A stretch of DNA of 60,000 bases, from the NCBI RefSeq assembly GCF_008831285.2, contig NC_045139.1:5742704-5802703 (forward strand), written 5' to 3'. Positions 10,401-22,060 of this stretch are shown piece after piece; the stretch's first letter is position 1, and the number at the start of each line of letters is the position of its first letter. Under the pieces are notes generated by a model that saw only the letters and a list, made by a program, of their open reading frames with translations, made no database searches and was not told the origin of the DNA. This DNA is from Nymphaea colorata. Lineage: Eukaryota > Streptophyta > Magnoliopsida > Nymphaeales > Nymphaeaceae. The translations under genes were made by a program, and so were the position numbers.

Positions 10401-12757
10401 TAGCTTGGTAGCAGTTAGTCTTTAGGCCCTGATAGAAAATGTTTGTTGTTGGTAACATTGTCCTTGTCCTGAGGACTATTAATTTCAAAGGCAGTATAGA
10501 ATTGAGTTTCTTTTAATACTATCTGTTCAATACAACCACAGGAGATGAGCAGCTAGAAAAGAAGAATGTGAAGAGTTGGAAACCCTGAATCAAGAATCCA
10601 CCTGAGCTTTTTCATGGTAGGGCTCAACATCACTTTAAAAAAAAAAAAAAAAAAAAAACATGTAAAACAAATAGCTAGTGCTAACTGATTTTAAATCTCT
10701 CTCTCTCTCTGTCTCTCTCTCTCTTATTAAATTCTATCGGGTACCGGAATGTTATCAAACTGTTAAAAATTAAAAATCTATCACTGAAAGCGCTATAAAG
10801 TGATATTATAAGTACCATGAACTGGTGTTGCACCATAAACTGTTATTAATGTTCCTATATCAACTGTTTTTTATCAATAGATTTATTTTTAATATCAATA
10901 TCAAACATATTCCACTCATATATATATATATTGGAGGCATATATTGATGACATTTGCAAAAGGATAACGTCACACCCAAGACAATTTTCATATAATTAAT
11001 CTTTGAAAGATTTGATGAAGAAAATACTTTTGGGCACAGATGCTGCCTTCCATATTCATTAAATAGGAAAATGGGAAGGTCAGACAATTCTACAAGCTGG
11101 TCACTTATGCCAAATATTTAATGTAGTTAGATTCTAAGTTTCTAACTAATATAGTTTGAACAAGTAACCAGCAATCTGAAATTTGAATAGATGGTGACAA
11201 GCATTGACATTGGTACAAAGGATTGAAGTTGGAATGACGGCAGCATTTTTATTTTCATTTCACAGTATTTTTACTCTCATCAAACAAATTTTGTCCGCCG
11301 GCCCCAACAAAGGCAATTTTTTCAGTTTTCATTTCCTCCCTGTCAGAGGCCTTCTTTTTCTTTCTTATTAAATTCAACATAACAATAGAATTCTTTATCC
11401 TTCTTATTAAGTTCAACAAGACAAACCATCCGATTGAATCTTCTTGAAGTATTTCCATTGTTAACCTTGAAGAGATTTTTCCAAGTTAAAGAACAATGCT
11501 CATTGGAAAAAAAATTTTAAAACATGACGCCCTTTCTAGCTGATGGATAAAAGTTGGCCTCCCAATGTTCTCTAGAACGTTCATGCGATAATTATTTTAT
11601 AGTAATGTCTGATTATTCTTTTTAGTAAGATGATTAGGCCATTAGCTCACAGTTGAGCAGGCAAAGACCCAGACATCTGCCAAAGTGTAATTAACAAAAT
11701 CCATTTTATTTGTACGTTTTACAATGGAGGTCTTCTGCCATGAAGAAGGTCTCTATTGAGATGAAGAAACATGTGAATTTTCTTTTCTTTCTTTCCATTT
11801 ACTTTTGAGCTTTTAATCTCATGGCATGTCATAAAGTAAAAACGATTTCTGCAGAAGGCATCTTCCCTTCTGTATGCATTGTGACCATAAGAGTTAACAT
11901 GATTTCTGTAACAGGTACCCCAGGATTGTCGTTGCCAAGGCACTGGCCTATTCTACATGTCAGCTTCTAAAAGACCTATACGAAATAGCGAAAAAAAAAC
12001 TTCTTGTTGCAGAAGTGGTTTCTGACTATGCAACCTTCATCATAGATCAGGTGAAAATGGAGTTTTGTTTCATTTCTCTAGATACATTTAGATGGATTCA
12101 TGGAATCTCTGTGTGTGCGTCTATGTTGTGTGTGTGTGTGTGTGATATCATGTGGTCTGAGACACATCACCAATGGTGCAGCTGATGGCATACCTTCTAG
12201 TGTCTGCCTGTTCAACTCTGTCGATTCTGACCAGTGACTCGGCACTGGCTTCTGATGGTTGCCGGAAAATGGTAGCTGTTGCATTGGCGACTTCCTTATG
12301 CACGTTTCTCTCTTTGTCCATTTCTGCTCTGCTTTCTGGTTACAAGCTCGTCAGGAGGATCTCCGGTACCATGGGGCCATACCAAAAAAATGCCATTGAT
12401 TGTGCATTCTTCTTGTCTGATCAGGTACAAGAGTCCTATTATCTGCTACTTATATATACATAACTCATGCACTCAGAGCATCTCTGTGTGTGTGTGGTGT
12501 TGATCTATCGACTTTGAAGAGAATCATATGCATTTTTTTGAAATATAACCTGTTTGAGGTTATCTGATCAGCTAGCTGCATACCTCCTACTATCTTCCTT
12601 TTCGCTTCTAGTACCAGCAACCAAGGGCTTGGTTATCACCTCTCCTTGTGGACGCGAAAGTGTGGCGGCTGCACTACTGGCCATCACATTTTGTGCTTTC
12701 TTCTTCGTTGCTGTTCGTGCTTTGTTCTCCGGGTACAGGTATTATACAAACCAATGA
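7499..12757 (+). CDS. CASPL-A: CASP-like protein with predicted six membrane helices
   Basis: Four-exon model with exons 7,499-7,692, 11,915-12,050, 12,182-12,424 and 12,572-12,757, giving 252 residues. All junctions are GT-AG with matching phase (2, 0, 0). Exon 1 starts MPGINCPRHS and carries TM1. Exon 2 (RYPRIVVAKALAYSTCQ, ending FIIDQ) carries TM2. Exon 3 (LMAYLLVS to ALLSGYKLVRR) carries TM3-TM4. Exon 4 (LAAYLLLSS to ALFSGYRYY) repeats the TM3-TM4 pattern. Ordinary CASPLs end after the first SGYKL. Here exon 3 continues into DCAFFLSDQ, which resembles an exon 2 end, before a second terminal exon. Products are probably plasma-membrane proteins of CASP-like type, with function unknown. Retention of intron 3 would add 17 residues after DQ and then stop, giving a four-helix form. 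Intron 1 is 4.2 kb. The first exon at 4,257-4,615 could substitute. Confidence 0.65.
7693..11914 (+). other. Large first intron of CASPL-A
   Basis: No coding seen. It is closely matched by 28,250-32,250 in unit B. It contains the end of cassette b, an insertion at 9,580-9,955 absent from unit B, a poly-A run (about 10,637-10,659) and a CT-rich microsatellite (about 10,698-10,725). A pyrimidine-rich acceptor region precedes exon 2. Confidence 0.55.
9580..9955. mobile_element. Small non-autonomous insertion, present in unit A only
   Basis: About 376 bp of A/T-rich sequence flanked by the direct repeat TTATTAGAAAC (9,569-9,579 and 9,956-9,966). The matching site in unit B (about 30,277-30,290) has one uninterrupted copy, an apparent empty site. 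The ends carry loosely inverted ATAGTCA / TGACTAT words, and TTTTAAACGAC occurs near both ends. The 9-11 bp target duplication would fit a Mutator-like MITE, but the class is not settled. Confidence 0.55.
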
Positions 12758-14265
12758 CAATGAGAGCGGGAAAGGAGCAGGAACCACATGTAATTACAAA
12801 ATCCGCGGCAGAACATCAACTTGCTTGGCCAGCTTCAGTAGAATGCCTAAGTGTACATGAGAGATAAGATCAGGTAGAATTGTCACTGACATTCGAAGCT
12901 TAATTTGTACAATGAATCAAAAGAAGGATGATATGTATGAATTTTGAAATAGTCAATCAAGTTTTTCTCCATAAGCATGGATGCATATGTGGACCTACGA
13001 TCACTAAGCACGATGCTTACTTCAGGTGCCCTTTTAGCTTTAAATGATTGATACCTTATGAATGTGGAATTCAATACTCCAACCTTCAAAACCTAGCTTA
13101 TCTAAAGATAAAACAACAAAATTGCCAAATTGTAAGGGCAACCAAGAAATCAATTCTGATAAATTGAATGGAAGGTCAGTAAATATGGCAAGCAAAATTA
13201 GAGGAATTCCAGAAAACCAAGAGATCTTGGGGTAGAAATGCCTAAAATAAAATATGATTGTAAATACTAGCTGCAAAACTGAAAATTGCAAATTTATACC
13301 AAGAAAAGTTAGACCTATCAACCCATATGAAGATTAAGAGAGACAAAGAGAAAGAAAATTAAGCTTGAACCATGGAGATAGAGTCACAAGGGTTCGAACC
13401 ATATTACATCTTACATAGTGTTGCATGAGATAAAAGCCTTTTCCATTTCTGCATGAGTACAAAATAACGATTTTGTATATCATGCATATGTAGGAATTCC
13501 TTTTTCTGTGAGGATTTCATGTCAATTTTATATATATCCACAAACACACGTTAATAACTTTTGCCAAAAGACATAATGGAAACCAAGGTGTATTCAATCG
13601 GATAAGAATGAGCAAACCACTTTCCATTAGAATAGATTTTGCTTCACGTAGCATTCTTAAGCACAAGCATAGACACAGACTATAAAAGGTGAGTTCCTTT
13701 AATAATAAACAGTTTTCTTGAAAGTCTTATGAGAATATTTTGTCAAGCGAAGATTATTTCTCATCTGATTAATCAATTTAAGAACAACATTTATCATTAC
13801 TGTCTTCAAAGTGAATGGTGCCCTAATATACATACTCCAGCATATTGGGTCTACCATTGAGTGTCTGCAAAATGTGCTCTAATGGTTACTTATACCAAAT
13901 GGACTCTCTCATGATTCTATATCACAGTCTACCTACTTCATCTGCCATGCATCTACTACTTTATCTATTCCCTGATCTAAAAAATTCTCTTACCTTGTAT
14001 TTATGCTATACTCTATGGTCAATCTGAGTTTTTTTCTAATCTCTTCATTGATTTGTTTGAAAGGTTGGATGATTTATTTCACTTCTTATGAAGAAGCGGT
14101 AATTAGCTGAGACTCAACTTCTTTTTGGCTCAGCATGTTCTATACAAGAACATGTTTTCTTTCTCTTTTTCAATGGATAGATCATCTGTCACCTCCTTCA
14201 TAAGCAAGAGGATTGCTTATTATCTTGCTTTATGAGTTGCATTCTACACTAACATTTATAAAATG
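12758..14265. other. Downstream of CASPL-A, no gene seen
   Basis: Up to about 13,080 it matches the region after CASPL-B (33,203-33,420). After that it diverges and joins the low-copy tail repeat. No protein recognised. Confidence 0.4.
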
Positions 14266-14968
14266 AGTGGTGGCTAAGACATAGTCACTAGTTAGTTTGG
14301 CTGCGCTTAGAAATGAACCGCATCTTTTTTACAAGATGTCATAGCTTTATTTTAAGAGTATATTCAACTTTCAATGGAGGACCAGCCATTGCAGATGGTG
14401 CTTCCATTTGGTTGTTTCCCTAGAAATATTTAACCACATTATGTGGCAAGTCATTTTAGAATAAAGTATTTTTTAGCAAATGATAGGCCACTATAGAAAA
14501 CTCTTTTGCAAATTCAAGGAGAATGAGAGGTTGATTGTGTGTTTTTGGTCTTCAAATGAGTTTATGTCTCATAACAGACCTTGAGTATATTGTTTAAGTC
14601 TGGGCATGATGTTAGCCATTTGAAAGGAGATTGTTTGAGTGAGATTTGTGTGAGAACTGGTTCAAAATACCTAGGGCTTTCCTCATGATGACACTGATGT
14701 TGTTCTAAACAGGCTTCATGAGTTTTTCCACTGCCTCCTCATACTGATGATCTTCAACCTCCCACAAGCGAACTTTTGGTTTCAGAAAATTCTTGATCTT
14801 TCCATTAGTTTCTTTTTCTTTCATATCAGCATGTCTACAAATAATATCTGACCTTAATGGAATTATGTGTAAGAGCATGCAATGTTTTGATTTTTTCACT
14901 GACCTTACTCATTCATCTCTACTAGCAAATTAATGTTGTTGATCATAAGAGAAGAGAACACAAGAAAA
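14266..14968. repeat. Low-copy tail repeat, copy 1
   Basis: Matches about 34,140-34,590 and 36,640-37,090 (first part), and 35,165-35,420 (second part). The second part is open on the minus strand (14,899 to 14,705). There it encodes a stretch similar to the unidentified protein at 35,012-35,365, sharing IICRHAD/IICRHVD, FLKPKVRLWEVED and EK(L/I)MKPV. Confidence 0.6.
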
Positions 14969-15094
14969 CTTGTGTGTGTATAAACACACACACAAATATA
15001 TGAACAAAGTTAGGATTGAGTCTTTAGGGGATGTAACGATCAGTGTGACACCCTAAATAAAATTTTTCCCAGGAGTCAATTCTTATTTTTTCAA

Positions 15095-15363
15095 ATGCAT
15101 ATATATATATATATATATATACATATGACTTGGAAATTTTTTGTGTTCAGGGACATCATACCAAGGCCATCTATCATTTTGTTAGGCAGCACTACTAGTG
15201 TGTATATATATAAATGTATATATAGTGGGCGGGGGACCAAAATCCTTCCTCCCCCATCCACCAAATCTCTTTTTTTTTTTTTTTGATAAAGATCTAAGGC
15301 ATCCTATTAAAATGGGTTGATGTCCATAAATTTATAAAATTTTTAGAGTCATGATTTAGTAAC

Positions 15364-15394
<31 letters not shown>

Positions 15395-15412
15395 ATTGAA
15401 CTGTAACTTTGA
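15095..15412. other. Spacer with AT microsatellites
   Basis: Contains (AT)n at about 15,098-15,121 and (TA)n at about 15,365-15,389, plus a T-rich run near 15,270. No coding. Confidence 0.6.
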
Positions 15413-15612
15413 CTTTTTAGAATCACCCAATTATCTAATCATGACAGTTTGATATAGCATGATGGATGGTTAAAAGAAAAACAAGGATAAAAAAGTGATG
15501 TATATTTTCATCATCTAACATTACTTTTCACCTTTTTCTTCATTTCTTTTTCTCAATCATCCATTACATGAAATGTACGGCCTTGATTAGATAGTTGGGT
15601 GACTCTAAAAAA
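15413..15612. mobile_element. Foldback MITE with about 31-bp terminal inverted repeats
   Basis: The left end reads TTTTTAGAATCACCCAATTA and continues through TCTAATCATGAC. The right end, reverse-complemented, reads TTTTTAGAGTCACCCAACTA and continues through TCTAATCAAGGC. The inverted similarity extends inward (GATGGATGGTT against its imperfect complement), so almost the whole 200 bp can fold into one hairpin. No coding capacity. Confidence 0.75.
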
Positions 15613-15854
15613 AAAAAAATTTAGTTGTATGGCGACACTGATATCTCAATAACTAAATCGACAAAACTAAAGCTGGCCTGAAATTGCTCAGCCATTTTGA
15701 AGAACTTTTTAGTACTGATTGTTGGCTTCTTTTACAAAGTAGTAAGAAATAAATTTCTGACTGTGACTTTAGTTAATGGTGAGAAACTCTCTTTGTTAGC
15801 ATACATGTACTTAGACCAGATAAACAAATAGGTTTTACGCCCGTATCATCAACA

Positions 15855-16450
15855 ACTTCCACCAATAAACCCAAGATTAATAGAGCAAGGGAAAGAAAAA
15901 AAAAAACCCTAGGGATATCAACGGATCGGTTTTGAATTAGATACTCTTAACCGTGTATGTTTTTTCAGACATTCACATATTCGAATGCAAACAAACAAAA
16001 GTCATACCTTAGTCTGTTGTCACAATCCGAATCCAATTTTTACATTCATATCTGAATCTGAATCCAAATTTTGTACTGAATTTGATGAATTTTCAAAATG
16101 TAAGAGCATTAAGTATATGATATTTGTTTTAAAATAAAATTGATATGAATTCGTATCCAAATCCAATTGGTTGTCATTTCAATCCAAATCTGATCGGATT
16201 TCTTAATCATATATTAAATTTTCCGTATCCTATTTTCTTGAGATGGTTTGTTTAGATATCCAATCCAAATCAGATATATTGACATTCCTACTCCTACACC
16301 ATATATGATTTAAATTTATGAATGAAAAAGCATTCTGAAACATGGAGCCGGAGCCTTTGTGGAGGGTTTGTTGGTTTTTTTTTTTTTTTTGTTGGGGGGG
16401 AGGTGGTTTATGTGGAGGAGGTTGAAACTTTTCCCCCTTTTTTCTGGGGT
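15855..16450. repeat. Long dispersed AT-rich repeat, copy 2
   Basis: Same family as 1,330-1,935. It is followed directly by copy 3, giving a local tandem pair at the start of unit B. It ends in the CATGGAGCCGG-like block and a poly-T/G tract (about 16,376-16,405). Confidence 0.6.
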
Positions 16451-16454
16451 TTAA

Positions 16455-17000
16455 ACATGAGTAAAAAGTGATACATCGAATCAGATACACTCTTAATCGT
16501 ATTTGCCTTTTCGGATATTCACATATTCGAATACTAATAAACACAAGTTATATCCGAATCTGTTTTCACAATCCAAAACCAATTTTTACATTCATATCCA
16601 AATCTGAATCCAAAATTTTGAACAAATTTGGCCAATTTTCAAAAAGTAAGAGCATTAAATATACGATATTTGTTTAAAAATACATCTGATCTGAATTCGT
16701 ATCCAAATCCAAATCCATCGGATGTCATTACAATGCAAATCTGATCTGATTTCTTACTCGGATATTGAAGTTTTCGTATCCTATTTTTTTGAGATTGTTT
16801 GATCGAATATCCAATCCAAATATGATATATTGACATTCCTACTCCAACACCATGTCTTATTAAGATTTACAAAGGGGAAAGCCTTCTAAAACATGGAGCC
16901 TAAGCGTTAGTAAAGGGCTTGTTGGTTTTTTTTTTTTTTTTTTTTTTTTTTTTGGTGGGAGGGTTTAGTTGGACGAGGTCATAACTTTTTCCCTTTCTCT
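16455..17000. repeat. Long dispersed AT-rich repeat, copy 3
   Basis: A partial copy of the same repeat beginning inside its body. It carries ATATTGACATTCCTACTCC and ends in a long poly-T run (about 16,927-16,953). No protein supported. Confidence 0.6.
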
Positions 17001-19320
17001 CTGTCCGGAACTGCTTTGAAACATGAGTAAAAAGTAATAAACCGTTGTGGCTTGCTTATTTTAATTAAATAGATACCTATATCAAATATCTCAGCAAAAA
17101 TGTCGTTTTAAGAAGGGAAAAAAATCTTCACAAGGACATCTAAAAATTGGTGACAATAAAAAATGCCAGCTCAGTCTTTTACTTTTTCTAAAACCCACCT
17201 CAGTTTTGCACCATTAATTAAAAAAACAATATTTTATCATTTAACCCTATCTAGGTTATTAGGAAACTAAGCTGCTTAGGGCCCATTTTTTATAAATAGA
17301 CTCTGTTTATCAGTTTGCGTTAGCCTCTCTTTCACTGTACATGATTAACTCTATACAAACTGATAGGGGCAGAGCCAAGGTAGGCTCGCATGGGCCCTCA
17401 CCCACCTTAATTTTTTTTTAAATTACATGTAAATTTTATAAATTTTTACTTGTTTTGTATAAAGATTTTGAAAAATGATATTTGTCATAGTCAAAATTTA
17501 AAAACTTTAATTCGAGTCCTCTTATAAAAAATTTCTAACTCGGCCCCTAAGACTAGTTAACTTTTATCACTACTTAAAATGGGCTGGTATGTATGCCTTT
17601 GTCAATACTCGAAAGTTATTCAAGGAAAGCATTAGCAAAATTAGGTATACTTTTCTTGTGATTTTTGAAGGGTAAAGTTGTAAGTATCTACTATAATAAT
17701 AATTACTTTCACAAAACTAATCTTATGGATCATTTTTATTAATTAAACAAAAGTTTTTAATATGGAATAATTAATTGAGTTTTTTATAGCCACGAATTCT
17801 TTAGGTTGTACATCTCAAAATTTTCAACCAAAAATTTTGTAATTTCAACCTGCAATTGCCGGGCCTCTGTTTTACCTCACTAGTGATTCAAAAATTTGCA
17901 ATTATTAAAATTAATATAAACCAGCTTTCTAATGCTTGAGAATACCTTCTAACTATATGGTTACGTAATTTTTTTTCATACGGTTTTATTTTTTTTATTG
18001 CAATGAATTTTACTCCGACTAAACAAATTAATGAAAATGACTTCGTCTGTAACCCAGTTTTCGCATGCAAGCCACATATTTTCATTAAATTACCAAGGAG
18101 ACCTCCAACTGAAACGTGCACAAGAAAGTCTAAACTTCTCCTCATGAGGAAATGGTTCCTAAGAAAGAGAACCAAGAGAAAATAGAATACTAATAGTTGT
18201 TTGGTCAACCCAGGGCTGTAATGAAGCAATTTATGACTCCAATAAAGGATGGGTCGAAAATGACCAAAATACCCATTATAATCAAATGACAAAATTCTTT
18301 TTGTAAGGGTAAAAGTAAAATTTGAAAAAAAAACCACAAAATTATTAAAATACTCGTTTGATAACATATGAGATAATGTATTATGATATAACATGAAAAC
18401 TCTACACCATGCTTCTATGAAAGATGCATGTCTTTGAGAATGTGTCAGGGCATGTGTTGCTCGGGGGCGCCGTATAAGTTTTGGCCTCACTTCAATTTTT
18501 TTTTTAAATTTACATGTAAATCTTAAAAAATTTTACTTAAATGATATTTCGACCCGTGTCAAAATTTAGAAACTTTAATTTAGCATTCTTCATAAAAAAT
18601 TTGTGTCTTCGCCCCTCATCATGCCCAAAAAGCTGTGAATGATGCATCCAAGTGCAAGTAATCTAGTCTTGCTTTCATGCTCCATGACGTATGAACTGCT
18701 TTGTAATGGACTGCCAAAAACTTGGACCCATGAATAAGAAATTTGAGTTTCATTTATTCAATTTAAAGCAAAAGATTAAAAATGGAAGATTCTGACTTGA
18801 AAGCAAGATATTGAAAAAAATTAAAGAAAATGGTTTTTTAAAATATTTAAAAAAAGAAAGAGAATTTGAAGATTAATGTGTGAGAGAGAGATATGGCAAA
18901 GCCAAAAAAGAAAGGTTCTCTATAAGGAAATTGCTTGGCTGGTCAATTGGCTATCATGTTCATTACAAATAAAATAAGATACAAGACATTAGTGAACAGT
19001 GGTAATGGACCTATTTGTAGGTCCACAATTCGTATGCAGCTTTTAATAAACCGTTACCCTTGGTCAAAATTATAGAGAAAAGAAAATTATTATTGAAATA
19101 ATGGATGAGGAAGAGGCTTCAGTTCTTGTTTCGAGATCTCATGGCATCAATAAAAACAACTCATCGACATATAAAAACATAATGTGAGCATCACCTAAGA
19201 TAGTGAAATCATGGAAAATTAATACTTTGAGAGATGAAGGAAAAGATGAGCCCTTTGGGTCTCATTCTAAGGACTGAACAGAAAAACTTTGTTAAAGATT
19301 AGGCCTCTAAATAAAACTGT
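17001..19320. other. Unit B intergenic stretch, no gene
   Basis: Collinear with 1,940-4,140 of unit A. Contains the GGGGC-ended element at 17,369-17,554 and a related fragment at about 18,455-18,615. The 200-codon minus-strand open frame at 17,888-18,490 is not conserved in unit A. Confidence 0.5.
17369..17554. mobile_element. Small GGGGCAGAG-ended element (MITE-like)
   Basis: Starts AGGGGCAGAGCCAAGG and ends CTAACTCGGCCCCT, whose reverse complement starts AGGGGCCGAG, so the ends are short inverted repeats. The A/T-rich body recurs, often truncated, at 3,280, 5,830, 7,110 (inverted) and 18,455. A single end appears at 33,469. Class unknown. Confidence 0.5.
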
Positions 19321-19324
19321 TCAT

Positions 19325-19331
19325 TATAAAG
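19325..19331 (+). promoter_or_regulatory. TATA box of first-exon cassette a in unit B
   Basis: TATAAAG followed by CCCC and ACGCAGTTGAAAGC, aligned with the box at 4,169. It predicts transcription start near 19,356. Confidence 0.6.
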
Positions 19332-19370
19332 CCCCAGACAACGCAGTTGAAAGCAAATTTTCAAAAGAAA

Positions 19371-19518
19371 AAAGCGGAAGAAATTAGCTCTAATGGAGAA
19401 GGAGAAGGAAGACATAGAGAAGAAGGAAGAAATAGAGAAGGAAGAAAGCGGAAGAAATTTGCTCTAATGGAGAAGGAGAAGGAAGAAATAGAGAAGAAGG
19501 AAGAAATAGACAAGGAAG
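19371..19518 (+). repeat. 74-bp tandem duplication in the first-exon leader
   Basis: Two copies of a purine-rich unit starting AAAGCGGAAGAAATT, at 19,371 and 19,445. The 74-bp period is not a multiple of three, so the two copies are read in different frames. The duplication creates a short upstream frame (19,393-19,467) ending TAA, which overlaps the next ATG as TAATG. Confidence 0.75.
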
Positions 19519-21974
19519 AAATAGAGAAGAAGGAAGAGGAAAAGGATAAAGGAATGGCGGGAATCAATTGTCCACGGCATTCACGGCCGACGGCGCCGCC
19601 TGTTTCGGGCATTACGTCCCTCTCCAACCTCTGCCTTCGCTTCTGCGCTTTGCTCTTCTCCTGCTTGGCTCTGGTGCTTCTCTCCATCGGTCCCTCTCAA
19701 TCAGATGGCACGCGCTGCCATGCCTGCCTCGTTTCTTCCCTTTCCAGGTACGTCTGCCTTGATCTATAGCTCAGCGTTCGTTGGTGCAACTTCTTAAGCT
19801 TCCTAGAGAGTGAATTCAGGATATTTCTGTTAGAACTGGATAATCCGACGAATGAATTAGAAGTTTAATGACTTCGAAAGCCGTCGTTAATGGCTGTTCT
19901 TTAATTTAAAGACTTCTTTGCCGCCGCGCCTCGTCAACTGTGAGGGAATCCTCACCTCTTCGGGCAATGTTTTCTCCAGTCAGACAGGAGAGCAGCATCA
20001 ATGATCAGGATTCAGGGGCAACGTGATTCTTGAATAAAATTTGAAGCTTCGTTTGTTTTCAATGTAGACTGGACCGTGGGAATTCAATCTTGAATCTATT
20101 TGGTTAGACGTGAATCTTGGGAGATTGGGAAGGTTGTGTTTCTGCAGCCACATGAAATGTCTGGGAATCATTTACATAAAAGATAAGACATTCAATTAGC
20201 TGGTGCATGTGCATGAAATGGATATAGGTTGCCTTACCATAGCTTACAGAAAAATGAAGGTTCTAAGTCAAGTCAACCCCTTGGATGTGACTGCATGACT
20301 ACTTGGTAAACATCTTGACACAAATTGCTGATCAAACGGATTTATGTGCCTTAGAGTTTTGAAAATTCACAAAATTCAGTTCAAATTTGGGATTCCGATT
20401 GTGAAATCGGATCTTGATGTCACTTTTCTTTTTTATTCGTATTTTAATCCAAATATGTGAATATATACCGAAAAAAGCAGATATAGTTAAGGGTATATTT
20501 GATTCGAATCCAATTCTTGAGGAGGGTTTGTTTTTTTCTTTTTTTGATGGTGGAGGTGAGGGTGTTGATGCTTCTATTCCTTTACTGTTCGCCCTTGGGG
20601 TCCAGGATTGCTCTGGAAACATAAGTGAGAAGTAGTACATGCGTCAATTCGAGTTTCATACATCTACCATTTGCAATCTAGAGAAACAACATCCATGAAA
20701 ATCAAATTGATAATCAAATTTTCATTAGCCCCCAATCATGCTTCTTAGTGGGTATTTTTAGCAAAGTGAACTACTTAAATGTTGAAACCGTTGCAGCTTA
20801 CCTTTTTTTAATTAAATAGGTAAGTCGATCATATATTTGAGTAAAACCGTAGTTGTGGGAAAGGAAAGTATTCACATGGACATCTAAAAATTTGCGAGAG
20901 TAAAAGGTGCCAGCTCAGTCTTTTACTTTGTATAAAACCAAGCTAAGTTTGCACTAGTAATTAGAAAACAACCTTTTGACAATTTACCCTATCTAGGGTA
21001 TTACGAGACTAAGCTGGTTAGGGCCGATGTTAAAAAAAAAAAAACACTAAAATAGACCCAACAAGGTAAAAATTCTCATTTTAAATTAGCTTGGTTAACT
21101 GTATATAATAAATTAACTTTTTATATGTACTTGAACACTGGAAAGTTATTCAAAGAATGCATTAGCAAAATTAGGGACATTTTATCTTATGATTTTGAAG
21201 GGGAAAACTGTAAGTACCCACTATTATAATAATTAGTTTAACAAGACTACTATTATGGGTCATTTATATTAATTAAAAAATGTTACGGAATAATTAAGTG
21301 AGTTTTCATAGCCACGAAATAATTCAGGTTATGCCTTTGAAAAAAATTTCTTCCAAAAATTTGCATTGTCAACCAGCAATCGACACGCCTTCTCTTTACT
21401 TCACTGGCTGCGTCGTTGCTCCAAGTGCAAACATTAAAAAATGTACGTTTATTAAAACTAGTTTAAACCAGCTTTCGAATTCTCGTAATATCTTCTAACT
21501 AGATAGTTACTTAAACTTGTTTTTAACAGTTTCAGTAATTATTTTATTGCAATGAATTTGATTCCGACCAACCAAATTAATGTCAATGGCTTTGTCTGCA
21601 ACACAGTTATTCTCATAGTTGGCAAACTGGTGACTCATACTCAGATCCCCATGACAAGTCATCGGGTCAGCAAGTTGACTTAGACTTGGTCAAGTTTTAA
21701 AATAACCTCAATTGGGTGAGTTAGGACGAGCAGGGGTGAGTTAGGGCGAGTCAGAGACGAGCCATGCCAACCTTTACGCATGCCTAGGTTCTTTAACAAT
21801 ATGAGTTGACTTGGTGATGCCCAAGCCAACTCTGTGAGTAAGCCAACTATGAGTTTTTTTGAGTGCAAGGTACAAATCTTCTTTAAATCTTTAAGTTACC
21901 TAGGGAGCCTCCAACTGGCACGGCCACAAGAACGTCTAAACTTCTTCCCTCAAGCCTTTGTCTTTGCCGCATGG

Positions 21975-22060
<86 letters not shown>

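Larger units (their letters stand above)
1330..15090. repeat. Tandem segmental duplication, unit A
   Basis: Unit A and unit B (about 15,840-35,420) share the same order of segments. These are the long dispersed repeat, an AT-rich stretch, first-exon cassette a, a GAGTC-rich tract, first-exon cassette b, a long intron, CASPL exons 2-4, and a low-copy tail. Examples of collinear pairs are 4,169/19,325 and 7,408/23,262 (TATA boxes), 11,915/32,251, 12,182/32,518 and 12,572/32,906 (exons). Unit B is longer mainly because of a 4.7-kb copia insertion. Boundaries are approximate and were judged by eye. Confidence 0.75.

Noticed and set aside
17888-18490. A 200-codon open frame on the minus strand
   Set aside because: The collinear region of unit A (about 2,760-3,300) has no comparable open frame, and the composition is that of AT-rich non-coding DNA.
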